In this document: positions 48,701 through 58,964 of the stretch, in pieces | Numbering within the stretch: position 1 is the first letter of the stretch | Layout: each line of letters opens with the position of its first letter | DNA from: Mucor racemosus | Lineage: Eukaryota > Mucoromycota > Mucoromycetes > Mucorales > Mucoraceae | Length of the DNA stretch: 64,000 bases | Reading direction: 5' to 3' | NCBI GenBank assembly: GCA_027405735.1 | Contig: JAPEHQ010000018.1 | Coordinates: forward strand, 558,001 to 622,000 | The notes under the pieces: model-generated | What the model was told of the DNA's origin: nothing | Databases searched by the model: none | What the model saw: only the letters and a program-made list of their open reading frames with translations | Program-made: the position numbers and the translations under genes

Positions 48701-50546
48701 TTAAAGACGAGCGCCAATTGGGAATTTCTTCATGGCTTGTCTTATACCCAAATCTGCCATGATTTCTTCTGCACCTCCGAGAATAGCGGTAAACTGTTTA
48801 ATTAAAGGGCCTTAGTGTTAGATATATGATATATAGTATATAAAATTATATAATTACCTTATACGTTCTTTGTAGTGTCTCAATTTGTCTTCCCATACCA
48901 GTCTTGGTAATAGCTCTTCCACCAAAGATTTGACATGCATCATCAGACACATCATGCAACATTCTAGTTACTTGATATTTACAGAGAGCAATGGGTCCAG
49001 CAAGTTTAGAAGATTGTTCAGCATAATTCATATGATTCATTTGATATGTCAAATTTTCGATCCAACTGTGCACACTTTCAACAGATGCAATCTATAATCA
49101 TAAATTAAGTTAATATTTGACCTTTTGAGTACATATCGAAATTTACCATTTTAGCCAATTTGAAGCGAATAACAGGTTGATCAATTAAGCGTTTGCCGAA
49201 AACTTGTCTTTGATTTGCCCACTTAAAGCATTCTTCTACTGCAAGTCTAGCAGCCATTGAAGCACCTGTAAGCATAGACCATCTATAACAACGACCATTA
49301 GAGGCTGCTCTTTCATGTCCTTTTTATTTTTATTTTACCTTTCGTGATTGAAATTAGATAATACAACATGGAAACCCTTGTTTTCTTTGCCCAAAAGGTT
49401 TTCAATGGGCACTTTAACATTTTCAAATGTAACATAAGCTGTACCGGCACTCGGAGAATAAGATGTCTTTATCAGTTTAGTCTCAACACCTTCACCACGC
49501 TCAATGAGAAGCATGGAAATACCCTTTTCAGTTCTCACGGCAGTAGAAAAGTAATCAGCAAAATGACCTAATGCGTTCCTGAGTTAATATTTTGTGATGC
49601 ACAACTTCATTTTATGCATAATTTACCTGTAGTAATCCATTTTTTGACACCATTGACAATGAAATGCTTTCCATCTGGAGTTTTAACAGCAGTTGTTTTA
49701 ATATTAGCAACATCTGAACCAGTATAAGGTTCTGTAATAGCCAAAGCCATTCTCTTTTTTCCACTAAAGACTTCAGGTACAACCTTGGCTCGAAGGGCTG
49801 GATTACCGAAATTCAAAACTGTAGGAACTGAAATAGTTAACCCACCAAGTAAACCTGAAGTAAAACCGGGAGCAGAGAATCGAGCGAATTCTCCATGCAA
49901 AAGTAATTCATGGAAATAGTCATACTCATCAGAATTGACTCCACCAGGTAATTGGAAAGATTTAAGCCAAGGTCCAGGTCCTACATTAGCAGCAAGAATA
50001 CCGTAAGAACCGAGTTTCTGAAGAAATTCATCGGATGGCTTCTCGCCAGAGTCTTCATATTGGCGAGCTTCATCAATCATGGGGTCCAAGATGGCACGGA
50101 TAGCATCTCTGAACTTAAAATGTGATTCACTGGAAGCATCATTTAAAACTTTTCAATGAATAACAATCCTATATTTCCATTCATATATATTTTACTTACG
50201 TGTAGTAGGGAGATTTGAAACCTTGGAAAGCCATTGGCTCAGCATAAGGCACCTTAGATGAAGATCCAGGTTCACGCCACTCAACTTGAGGCTTAAAGCC
50301 TGCGATTGTACCAATCTTGTAGCGATCATATTTACGTAAAACATCTTGTCTATGAAGACCATAAAATGCATCTGTAGCGTCTTTACCAGCAACTTCCAAG
50401 AGAGGAAAAGCCCCGCCAGGATGAAGATCAGCGAATCTCGTGAGGTCATATACGCTACCATCAATTGTTATCCATAAATCATCAGCAGAAGCGTGTTTGC
50501 GAATTTCTTCTTGGTTATAGATTTGCAGCTGCTTTTTATTACTCAT
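48701..50546 (-). CDS. Cytochrome b5 / acyl-CoA dehydrogenase fusion protein
   Basis: Six exons (50546-50200, 50129-49627, 49567-49339, 49282-49147, 49091-48858, 48793-48701) give 513 codons. Residues about 5-85 are a cytochrome b5 domain with the heme ligands in DLHPGGAF and FYGLHRQDVL. The rest is an acyl-CoA dehydrogenase: N-terminal helices, the FAD/substrate strand ALAITEPYTGSDVANIKT, VNGVKKWITTG, and the C-terminal helical bundle with RQVFGKRLIDQPVIR and CQIFGGRAITKTGMGRQIE. The usual YEGT glutamate is replaced (ILGGAEEIM); a Glu in AVEECFKWANQR aligns with the base used by long-chain and isovaleryl types. No C-terminal peroxisome signal (ends GARL) and no obvious presequence. It likely oxidises an acyl-CoA with electrons passed through the b5 domain (inference). 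Confidence 0.9.
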
Positions 50547-51724
50547 TCTGTATTATTAAGAGTGGGAGGGGGGGAGAAAGGGAGCTTCTCTAATAATAAT
50601 ACAATAGTTTATAGAGAAAAGAGAGATTTTGTCAGTCAAATTTGTTTAAATAAGCATCCTCCGCTCTGGTAATTTATATATACATATATATAAATGACCC
50701 TTTCCCATTGCAAAAAAGTTAGTGGGGAAATCATTATTTTTTCCCATACATAATTTGTATATGCTATTTCTTCACTAATTTAATACTGATAGTCTAATAT
50801 GTATTCCCATAAACTATTAAATAAAATACAAGAAAAAAACGAATGATATAGTATATTCTGGTATATAATTAACCCTGATTATTCAAAACATTTCATCAAA
50901 TTGAAAGTTTTTTGCTACAAATTATCACAGAACTCGTATATTTAATAAGCTTTTATTTTCTATTTATATGTCGATGTAAATTACTAATGGCCAAAAACTC
51001 TTTTTTATTATAAACAATAGCAGAAAAAAGGATATTATACCACCTCCTTTTTAAAATCACTGCTATTTTGTTGTAACACAAAACAAGAAAAACTCGTATG
51101 CAAATAAGCATGTTTGGTCACACAGTAATATTGTTTCTGTGGGTACCAAATATCTAAAAGAAATTAAATACACGTAGAATCTATACTAAACACATAAAGA
51201 CTGTATAATATCTTTAAAATCATGGGAAAGAAATTTGTCTACGGGTATTTCGTAATCATTTCTCTTTGAATAGCTTGGTTTTTTTTATTTAAAATGGTTG
51301 GAGAATGCGAAAAGGGCAATTCATACCACTAGCTTTTCAAATATATAACCATCTAGAATGTTTATTAATCCCTATGAATATCTTTACGTATTTTCTTATA
51401 CGCCAGCAGTACATGTTGAATTACGTTGACCTCGTCTTTGACATTCTGTGCTATGAAATATATACTCACCTATGCTGTGGCTTACATGTATAAAAAGACT
51501 GTAAAGCGCAATGAAGAAGTTTATCGATGAATGCCCATGATATCTATTTTCAATTATATAGTAGCCTAAGCAATATATTCTGCTTTTTTTTCTTTTTTTT
51601 TTTTTTACAATACGTGATTAAATGATTCATTTTGACACCATACATGCATAATAAAATAAACGCTTTCAGGCAAAAAAAAAAAAAAAAAAAAAAAAGGCCA
51701 GATATCGCAAGCATAGTGTTCAAA
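50547..51724. other. Intergenic upstream of the b5/ACAD gene
   Basis: Near 50550-50580 is a purine-rich tract on the plus strand (pyrimidine-rich leader for the minus-strand gene). Further right is AT-rich DNA with long T and A runs (51584-51607, 51671-51693). The 62-codon ORF at 51305-51493 is not supported. Confidence 0.5.
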
Positions 51725-53340
51725 ACCAATTTAAGAAAAATTAAATTTCAAATTTCCAATCTTTAAATTAGGGTGTGCCACATTTTCTATAATCAATTCC
51801 ATATTAAGGGGCTTTTAGTATATACCTTGGATACCTCAGAATATATATGAATTGGTTGCATTATGCTGCCTGCTCCTGAGTTTATTTTTTATATCATGAA
51901 ATAATAATAAAAAAAGGAAAACTCATTGCTTTTCCCTTAAAAACTGGGTCTCACTTTTCGCCACTGCTCTACTTCTTTTTTCATTAAATAACACCAAGAA
52001 AAAATTATATGTCAACGTACCTGAGATAATCAGCTTTAATTCAAAAATAAGTATCCAGAAATATCTTATTTTTTACAGCTGGTATAACTTTTTCAATGCT
52101 AATGTTTTAGATTTTTACAGGTATTACATTGCTAAAAATTAAAAACTTTGAGGCTTCATATCTCTACAAAATACTAAATTATATTAAGACCTATTAATAA
52201 TAAAACTTGCGTTTTTAAAAGTGCTCTATAACATATTGTAGTATAGAAACATTCTAAGCAATTTTTATTTTTTCATTTTTTTGACATTTTTTTTAGTATA
52301 TTTCAAAATATTCGTTAAATTGAGTAATATTTTTTTTACATTTATCTCATTACGCTCGTTGACCTCTCTCGGAATCAAGTTAGTTTTTTTTAGAATATTA
52401 ATTTTTCATAGAGATATTCTTAAAAATGTGTAAAAAGAGTTACTTTCGCTTCTAGCTTCAATTTTTCCCCTATATACCCTCATCCCAAATTCTGAATTTG
52501 AAAAAAAAATTGGCAAAAATCTCGTTTTTTCTACGAAAATTGCAGCTATAAGACTCAGTAATAGTTATATCGATAGATAATTTTTTTGTGCATTATTTTC
52601 ATTACTTATATTTAGACTATTCATATAAAAAGTGATGTATATCTTTGAAAAACCTTCAAATTTTCAATTGCATTTTGCGCAAAATTTAATACTAAGCATT
52701 CTTTTGGTTTTTGTTTAGATGGGTGCAGAATTCAAAACTGCACAAAAACCATTTAATACGCTAGGTCGAATTACTTTGCAGCTCATGAGTATTTAAACGA
52801 TTTTGCTTTTTGAATCATTTTTCGTTCATTTTAACAAATCGATTTTGTAATTCCGTTAATTCAGGCTGTAAGTTGTAATGTGAACTATTATTTTGATTAT
52901 CTTGACAAAAAATCAGTATTTTTTACTGAAACAAAAAATGCAGAGTAGCTTAGAGTTGGATCTATCTTGTGAATACCAAAAATTAATATTTCAATTTAGG
53001 TGCTCAATTTTTTATAATAAATTTTAGATCAATCTTGGTCAATTTGTTTGGCCAGCGCACTTATATTCTGATATTAATATTTCTATTTCTATTTTCCGAG
53101 AGCTACCTATGGCCAATAGAGTGAAGGTACATCTTCTGTGAAGACTTTGCGTAATTTGATTCCATATTGGGCGAAAACATTCTAAACCCATTTAAAAACT
53201 ATCTGAAACCTACTCTTTACAATCGTGACAACAAAAATCCCATTTCTGTAGATTTTAATTCTATTAACTTTCAACTTTACATGAGAGTAAAGACACATGT
53301 AGGTTTTTGCCTACTATTTATGTTAAATCTCACTTCAATC
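51725..53340. repeat. Dispersed repeat R3, copy 3
   Basis: Aligns with copies 1 and 2 in the same orientation, including TATACCCTCATCCCAAATTC, GATAGATAATTTT, CATTTAATACGCTAGGTC and the AACTATCTGAAACCTACT segment near its right end. No reading frame is conserved. Confidence 0.75.
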
Positions 53341-53436
53341 CCATACTAAATCTGACATCCAAATGGAAGTGAAATGATATAAACACTTTTAGAATCCACG
53401 ATCTAATGGCTTCTGGCTTCCTTTTTTAACTTACTA

Positions 53437-54521
53437 TGTTGTCTGCCATCAAGTACCATATGTTATCACCTTCTACAGTATCAATGTTTAGGACATAGAC
53501 TAGATTGGGCACATGTATTGATATTAGAAGTGCTCAAAGGGTTATTTAGACATGATTCTTAGCATAGAATGATGAGTATGAGGTGACAATGATGTATTGC
53601 AATTTTATTTCATTTAGTTATGTTACATTTAAGCTATGATAAAATGGTGTAGCCTGAGATCCCAGAGTTGAGCCAATCATGAACTCGTTCCTGGGAATGG
53701 AATTCAACTATTCTATTTGTATAAACATTCACTGTCTAAAGTTAATCAAGTATGAATATCCTATATACTTAACTTGGTCGTATCCTACTAAACTTGCTCT
53801 GGCCGATCTATTATAATATCATCATGTTGTAATCAACTAGTTCCTCAAGACTATGAAATCATCCTTTCATGCATTCTGTATTGTAGACTCTATATCCGTC
53901 CGCGCTTCCAAAACATAAATACCCTGGATCCTGATGTCGTTCGAGATGGATTCATTATCTTTTTTACCTACAATATACTCAATAAATATATCTAGTTTTA
54001 AATTTATTTTTTAGTTATTTATTGTATATATTTAAACAATCAATACATCTTACAATCTATTAATTACGACATGTACGGAAGTGCAAAGTCTTGATGTCGG
54101 ATATAAGAAGCTCCTAGCGTACTAAGTATAATTCTATAATTACCAAGGACGCTTGGGCCTCAATTATGATACCATATTAATTCATCCCAGCGGTTAATTA
54201 ATCAAGTAGCTATCAAATCAGCCTCAAGCACATTTAACGCAGCATTGATACAAAGCAATTCGCAAGCTCTGCAGGAACGGTTAAATTATGACTGATCCAT
54301 TTCAATCCATAGATTACTATTAAACAGATCTAATGGTTCAATAGTGCCTTAAGTTACACCTTAGGATCTCAATGTCACATCAATATAAAAAACCATACTT
54401 TTATATCTAAATAAACAATATTGTGTTTTTATTATACAGTTGAAGGACTGATTCATTACTCATTCTCTTTTAATTGTGTTCTTTTTTAAGTATTATTTAT
54501 TAAACCTGAAAATACACGACA
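53437..54521 (-). mobile_element. LTR of about 526 bp, split by a nested LTR
   Basis: Reverse-complement relative of the LTR at 59142-59674. In minus orientation it starts TGTCGTGTATTTTCAGG at 54521 and ends GACAACA at 53437. Removing 53485-54043 (a younger LTR plus one target copy) restores collinearity with the intact copy. Its own flanks (plus-strand TACTA at 53432-53436, AGGCT at 54522-54526) do not match, so the element may have recombined with another copy or be the remaining LTR of a larger deleted element. Confidence 0.7.
53485..54038. mobile_element. Solo LTR, 554 bp, with 5-bp target duplication
   Basis: Begins TGTTTAGGACATAG and ends TATATTTAAACA, so the tips are the perfect inverted pair TGTTTA/TAAACA. 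It is flanked by ATCAA at 53480-53484 and ATCAA at 54039-54043. The empty site is seen in the related LTR at 59142-59674, where the sequence runs through uninterrupted. There is no internal coding region, as expected after LTR-LTR recombination. The strand of the parent element cannot be told. Confidence 0.85.
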
Positions 54522-54887
54522 AGGCTAGACCTTTTGTAATTCTGCGGATCAGCGCTAGAAGTATCTCCTTCCATTGCAACGGGAGGTCATTTGGATTCAT
54601 ATTCGTTGAGAAGAACTGATGGGCTTGCTGATCTTAGTAGGTGTAAGTAGAAGGTAACCAACTTGTTTCTCAAACTGACTGAACGTGCAATGACCCATCG
54701 ATGCTGATAGTTTTGGTGTCGAGCCGGGTTTTGCCAGCCAAATTTACTAGTATGCATATCATATGCATTAATGAAAAAGGAAATAATTTGCTAGACATAT
54801 GCAAAACTTATTAAGAAAAAAGAAGGAGGATCATATTCGATGAGAAGCAAGGGTCATCGGAGGCTCTCTTTCGAAATTCACGTAATA

Positions 54888-54907
54888 CCAAAGGGCTTCC
54901 CCTTTGG
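54888..54907. other. Perfect 8-bp stem hairpin
   Basis: CCAAAGGG, loop CTTC, CCCTTTGG. It lies at the 3' side of the tRNA-like segment when read on the minus strand and could be part of a SINE-like body. It has no U-run beside it to suggest a terminator. Confidence 0.6.
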
Positions 54908-54987
54908 CGGGTTTGAACTCACGAATATGTGTGTCGCACTCAATTTGTAGCGCATGCGCTACCCTTTAAGCTTGTCACTCTCCCTTG
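54905..54987 (-). other. tRNA-derived (SINE-like) segment candidate
   Basis: Read on the minus strand, the segment has a GAGTTCAAACCCGCC stretch close to an RNA polymerase III B box and, at roughly tRNA spacing upstream, GTGACAAGCTTAAAGGG as a weak A box. The central GCGCT/AGTGC pair could form an anticodon-like stem. The T-arm stem does not pair properly, so this is not an intact tRNA gene. A tRNA-derived short retroposon or a decayed tRNA are the two options. Confidence 0.3.
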
Positions 54988-55986
54988 GTCTCCAAGTTTA
55001 ATCCCCATACATGTGAACATGTATTTGTCAGTTTTTCACTATTTGGTACTGTAAATGCAGCAAATTAAGGTGTATTTTTTCTTTTTGGAAATGATAATGG
55101 AGCTTTCCAAAAATTCGTAGTAGAAATTATCTAAAAAAAATGCCAATTTGTGATGGATATAAACAAAACTCAATGTTAGTACATTAATATTAAGTTGTAT
55201 AGCACAAAAATTGAATATAGATGAATGAAAAGCAATATTTGCCAAAATGGGGGTTAGTATAATAACATGAGCTACAACGCACAGAAACTCGAGTGATATT
55301 TAACAGATGCGGCTGCATTGGAAAATTCGGTTTTTAGGTGTAGAAACGCCTAGAATCATACTGGAAAACCAAAGTACGCATTATTCATCAAACTAAAGAC
55401 AGACGCCAACTTTCCAATCCACCAGTGTTAAATGCAGATATCAATTATATAATCTCTACCAATGCGAAATAGCAATATGATATACTGTATGAATCAATCA
55501 GTTTGACCATTATTATAATCAATGGTAATAATAATAATAATAATAGGATCACGTTTTTAAAGTAATAACAAAAAACTACCAACAGTATGCTAGTAAATTT
55601 TAATTTAATACACTATCGTTCAATATGACCGAATATTAATGAATCAGAGAAAATGCAACTGGTACAGTAAATAAAAAACTGATACGCAATGTAAAACGAG
55701 GTCAAGATTGATAAAAGGTGCTTTCATTGTGTGGTGAAAATTGCGACATTTTGATGGATAGAAATTACAGGGCCAAGATGTTGTGTTTGCTTCATGATTT
55801 TCAAAAGGGTTCAAAAGCATTCTTCATTAAACTCAACTAGATGTTGAATACTCACCATATGCAATTATTAGTATTATTTTGCCTTTTATTTAATTGCTGT
55901 ATTATTAAAAATCAAGCTTTTCATAGCTTATAACAATGACAGTGGGATGTTTCTGATTTTAGATTGATATTTATCATAAGACGGGC

Positions 55987-56188
55987 TGATGGTGATACGT
56001 TTGATACTACTGTAGATAGAACTAGTCAATTTAATTTATGGAATTTGAATAAAAATATTGAGGAACCATTTGTAAGTACTTAAGTTGGTTCTGGTAAAGC
56101 ATTGAATAAATTGGCTTGGGACAAAGAGGGTAAAAAGGCGGCAATAGCTTCCAGTGATGACCATGTTTATGTTTAAGATATTGGAGAG
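55987..56188 (+). pseudogene. Dynein intermediate chain fragment, copy 2
   Basis: Same fragment as at 40168-40392. It carries the same TAA stop (56081-56083) between FVST and VGSGKALNKLAW, plus a private TAA (56174-56176) in HVYV-stop-DIGE. After GGAGAG comes GTAAGA, a good splice donor, so the captured piece still has an exon/intron junction and came from genomic DNA rather than mRNA. It is not functional. Confidence 0.7.
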
Positions 56189-57044
56189 GTAAGACTAAAA
56201 CTCAATGTAAATTACCTCTAGCGCAATAATTATAACGTAAGACTATACTATCATCAAGTAAACTACCACATAATATTAACATGATGTATAAAGGTTTACA
56301 GTAATAAGCTTGAATCAAGTAGGTACAGCATTGTAAATTCTTGAAAAAGTTCTCCAGTATTATAAAATCTCTTATTTTTAAGACTTATGAGGCTTATAAG
56401 CGGAATATTAATTTAGAAAATTATTCTTGTCCAGATCATCAATTTTGGCATTTTTTATTTTTTTTTTTTCTGATTTTGCAAATCTCGAGTTAATTATACT
56501 ACCAATTATAAAAACAAAAAATACACATATATACAGAATTTAGCGCTCTATTTGCTCAATAAAAAATAACAACCCGTTTCATTGCAAAATATAACATAAA
56601 AATCCTTTAATCACAAAACCGTTTTTGGGCCAAAAATACTAAGTTTCATTACTTGACATTTAATATTAAGCTTTTATGAAATGCGTATTAGTTATAGCAA
56701 CGATTTCCTCTCATAATGTAGTATATTTAAACGTCGATTTTGGTATCAAAATTTGATTTTTCTATTTTTTGATCAAAATCATGAGTCTTGGTAAGGATAA
56801 AATGAGTCCCAAAAATGTCCGCTACAAAAACTGAATTTTCAGACCGTACGTGGTTAAATATAAGAAAAGTTTAAAAAAAAAACGCATTTTCATTTAAAGC
56901 TTAGATATATACCATAGTATAAAATCTTAGCCGTTCGATCGTGTTATGCTCAATTATGGCGTCGCTCTACGGGCTCGCTTTTGCAATTTTTTAATGAATC
57001 TATGATATGACAGACAGTTTTTCTAGTAGAAAAATGTATGTTTC

Positions 57045-57262
57045 TGAGAGTTATTGGGAAATAGATCTTATTTTTATAAAGAGGAAAGTAATAAAGAGAC
57101 TAGGTAGTGATTCAATCACGGAGAACGTAGGGTCTTTATTATAAAATGAAAAGGGAACCAAGAACTGTTAGGTCTCGGTTCCTGAAGATATTTATACTAC
57201 AATTTCTATTAAATGTCAGTTCTAATAGGAATTGAAACTAAATAAAAGTGCGAAAACTGACA
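57045..57262. mobile_element. Solo LTR, 218 bp, with 5-bp target duplication
   Basis: Begins TGAGAGTTATTGGG, ends AAAACTGACA, flanked by GTTTC at 57040-57044 and GTTTC at 57263-57267. The two other R2 copies lack it at the same point, which proves it is an insertion. No internal retrotransposon sequence remains. A related fragment lies at 58871-58959 on the minus strand. Confidence 0.88.
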
Positions 57263-57680
57263 GTTTCTAGATAGCAGATATTGCCTACTTTGTTTCGTTT
57301 ATGGTTCATGTGCTGTAATGCTTCTTTTACATTGGCTGAAATGTGCAATTTAGCAGGGTTTTAAATGCGCTAAATAATGTAAAGCCTTGAAAATCCTTTT
57401 CTGCGTGTATTGTTTCTCTCTTTTTGTTTTCATCTTCCAAGAATATTATTCACCGTTTGATCATACTATCAAGCTGGTATTATTTTCTTGTATCTGAGTA
57501 CGCATTCTAATATAAGGGACTAATGTTTTTGATATAGGTAGCAGTCGTTATATTATAGATTGATATTTTCATTCAACTGCATTCTAAGATCAGATATCAT
57601 TATTTACTACTGTATTTTTGGACATATTTTTTGATTACCAGATCAAATCGAAGGCAATGATATTTATATCTATTCAATTA

Positions 57681-58159
57681 AAAACTAGAATTGGCTACAA
57701 ATTCAGGAAATGTTCCAGGAAAATGATAAAATTTCAAATAATATAAAAACACAAAAAAAAAGAACAATCTAACGTCTTGCCTAATTACGATTGCTTTGAT
57801 TGTACACTGTTGTGTATACTGCACTTGAAAACAAATCTTTTTGCAGCTGACAATCATAAGCTAAAATAGTAAGTTTAAGAAGGTTAATTTGTTTAAATTT
57901 TATGTGTGATAAAGTAACATTGTAACATTTATAATCTTAGATTTGGCTTGCATATAAATTTAAGCATTAAGTGTTATTTAAGTTTATGCTCGAGCAAAAA
58001 CCATTGTTGCTGCAGACATTATAACTATATATAAACATATTTACAAATGATGATAATTGTAAATATATTGACAGTTGCATGTATTGCTCTACATCAACTA
58101 CGTATTGAATTTTATTATCTATAATCTATACCAATAAAAGCAACAAATGGAATTTTGAG
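57681..58159. other. Intergenic, nothing recognised
   Basis: AT-rich, no ORF or shared repeat seen. Confidence 0.4.
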
Positions 58160-58502
58160 AACGGCACGATGCTCATGTACAAATCAATTTGTGCCCATAT
58201 GATCAGCTCATTATGCTTATGGTCAGATTTTATTATTATGCGCAAATAGGGATAATAATATGCCTATGGGCAATTCTACTATTATGCACACATGGGATTA
58301 ATGTCATGCACATGGAGAGAATCTATAATTCTGCACATACAGGCTTAGCGTTGTGCTTGTGTGCAGTTTCTTTTGTTGTGCCCATGTGCATCTTGTTATC
58401 TTTTTAGCCATATTTAGTGGGCGCAACAACTCACCAGGCTATAGTGTGTAGCCCACCTGGGCACAACAAAATCATCTTGTGCAGCACAGGTCGGCCGTAG
58501 TG
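58160..58502 (-). mobile_element. CACTA-like terminus with subterminal repeat array
   Basis: On the minus strand the block begins CACTACGGCCGACCTGTGC at 58502, sharing CACTACGGCCGA with R1 copy b. Inside are many short related words in both orientations: ATTATGC/GCATAAT, TGTGCCCAT, CACATGGG, TGGGCACAAC. This dense direct-and-inverted array is what CACTA elements carry next to their ends as transposase-binding sites. No partner end was found to the left, and a 72-codon plus-strand ORF across the array (58189-58407) is a by-product of the repeats. Confidence 0.5.
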
Positions 58503-58664
58503 CTTTTATATATAAATCCTTTAAATTTGTGATTTTATGGACTTTTTTTGAATCTGGTTGTATCATCTTATACTTTTAAAGTTAAATCCGTTATTAGGCT
58601 AATAATGTTGTAGGTTGTATTTATGTTTTACTTAAAATAAGCCTTTGAATAATTAATAGCAATA

Positions 58665-58830
58665 CAGTCGAACCTTAATTTTTGTATGAAATTTGGATAC
58701 CTGCATCTTATAACTGCTTGGAATATTTAAATAACCGCGTCCGGGCTGTCCGGTAATTTTTTCTAAAAATTTAAAGCTTAGAAATATTATTAGATAGCCG
58801 CTTCCGGAGATTGTTCGGCTTTTTTTGGAA
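58665..58830. mobile_element. Possible pogo/Tigger-type MITE end
   Basis: TA followed by CAGTCGAACCTTAATT at 58663-58680 resembles the terminal inverted repeat of pogo/Tigger (Tc1/mariner) elements, which insert at TA. CCGGGCTGTCCGGTAATTT and CCGCTTCCGGAGATTGTTCGG downstream add related GC-rich words. The opposite terminal repeat was not found. Confidence 0.3.
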
Positions 58831-58870
58831 GAGTGACCATTGGCAAAAATATGAATCATATACTATTAAT

Positions 58871-58959
58871 GATAAAGACCCTACATTCTCCGTGATAGAA
58901 TTACTTGTAGTCTTTATTTTATTGTATTGGAAATAATCGTTATCTACATATAACTCTCA
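58871..58959 (-). mobile_element. LTR fragment related to the 218-bp LTR
   Basis: Read on the minus strand it starts TGAGAGTTAT at 58959 and shares the segment CACGGAGAAYGTAGGGTCTT with the LTR at 57045-57262. The middle is diverged and the rest is missing. It sits immediately left of R3 copy 4. Confidence 0.55.
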
Positions 58960-58964
58960 GCACA

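Larger units (their letters stand above)
54527..55612. other. Intergenic with possible element remnants
   Basis: Next to the split LTR. On the minus strand, 54580-54750 has an open stretch of about 55 codons of no recognised family. The tRNA-like segment (54905-54987) and a hairpin lie here. An (AAT)n microsatellite is at about 55526-55546. No host gene is supported. Confidence 0.4.
55613..57680 (+). repeat. R4+R2 repeat unit, copy 2, carrying a dynein gene fragment
   Basis: Collinear with 39793-41660. The extra length comes from the LTR at 57045-57262 and small indels. The R4 part runs to about 56289 and R2 from there on. The R2 core near 56740-56868 differs from the other copies at only a few positions, while flanks differ more. 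Confidence 0.75.

Noticed and set aside
37613..57305. CRISPR-like or phage-derived explanation for the repeated segments
   Set aside because: Repeat units are long, widely spaced, diverged and lie in a eukaryotic intron-bearing genome; no cas or phage genes are present.
58189..58407. 72-codon ORF across the short-word array
   Set aside because: Created by the repeated GTGCCCAT/ATTATGC words.
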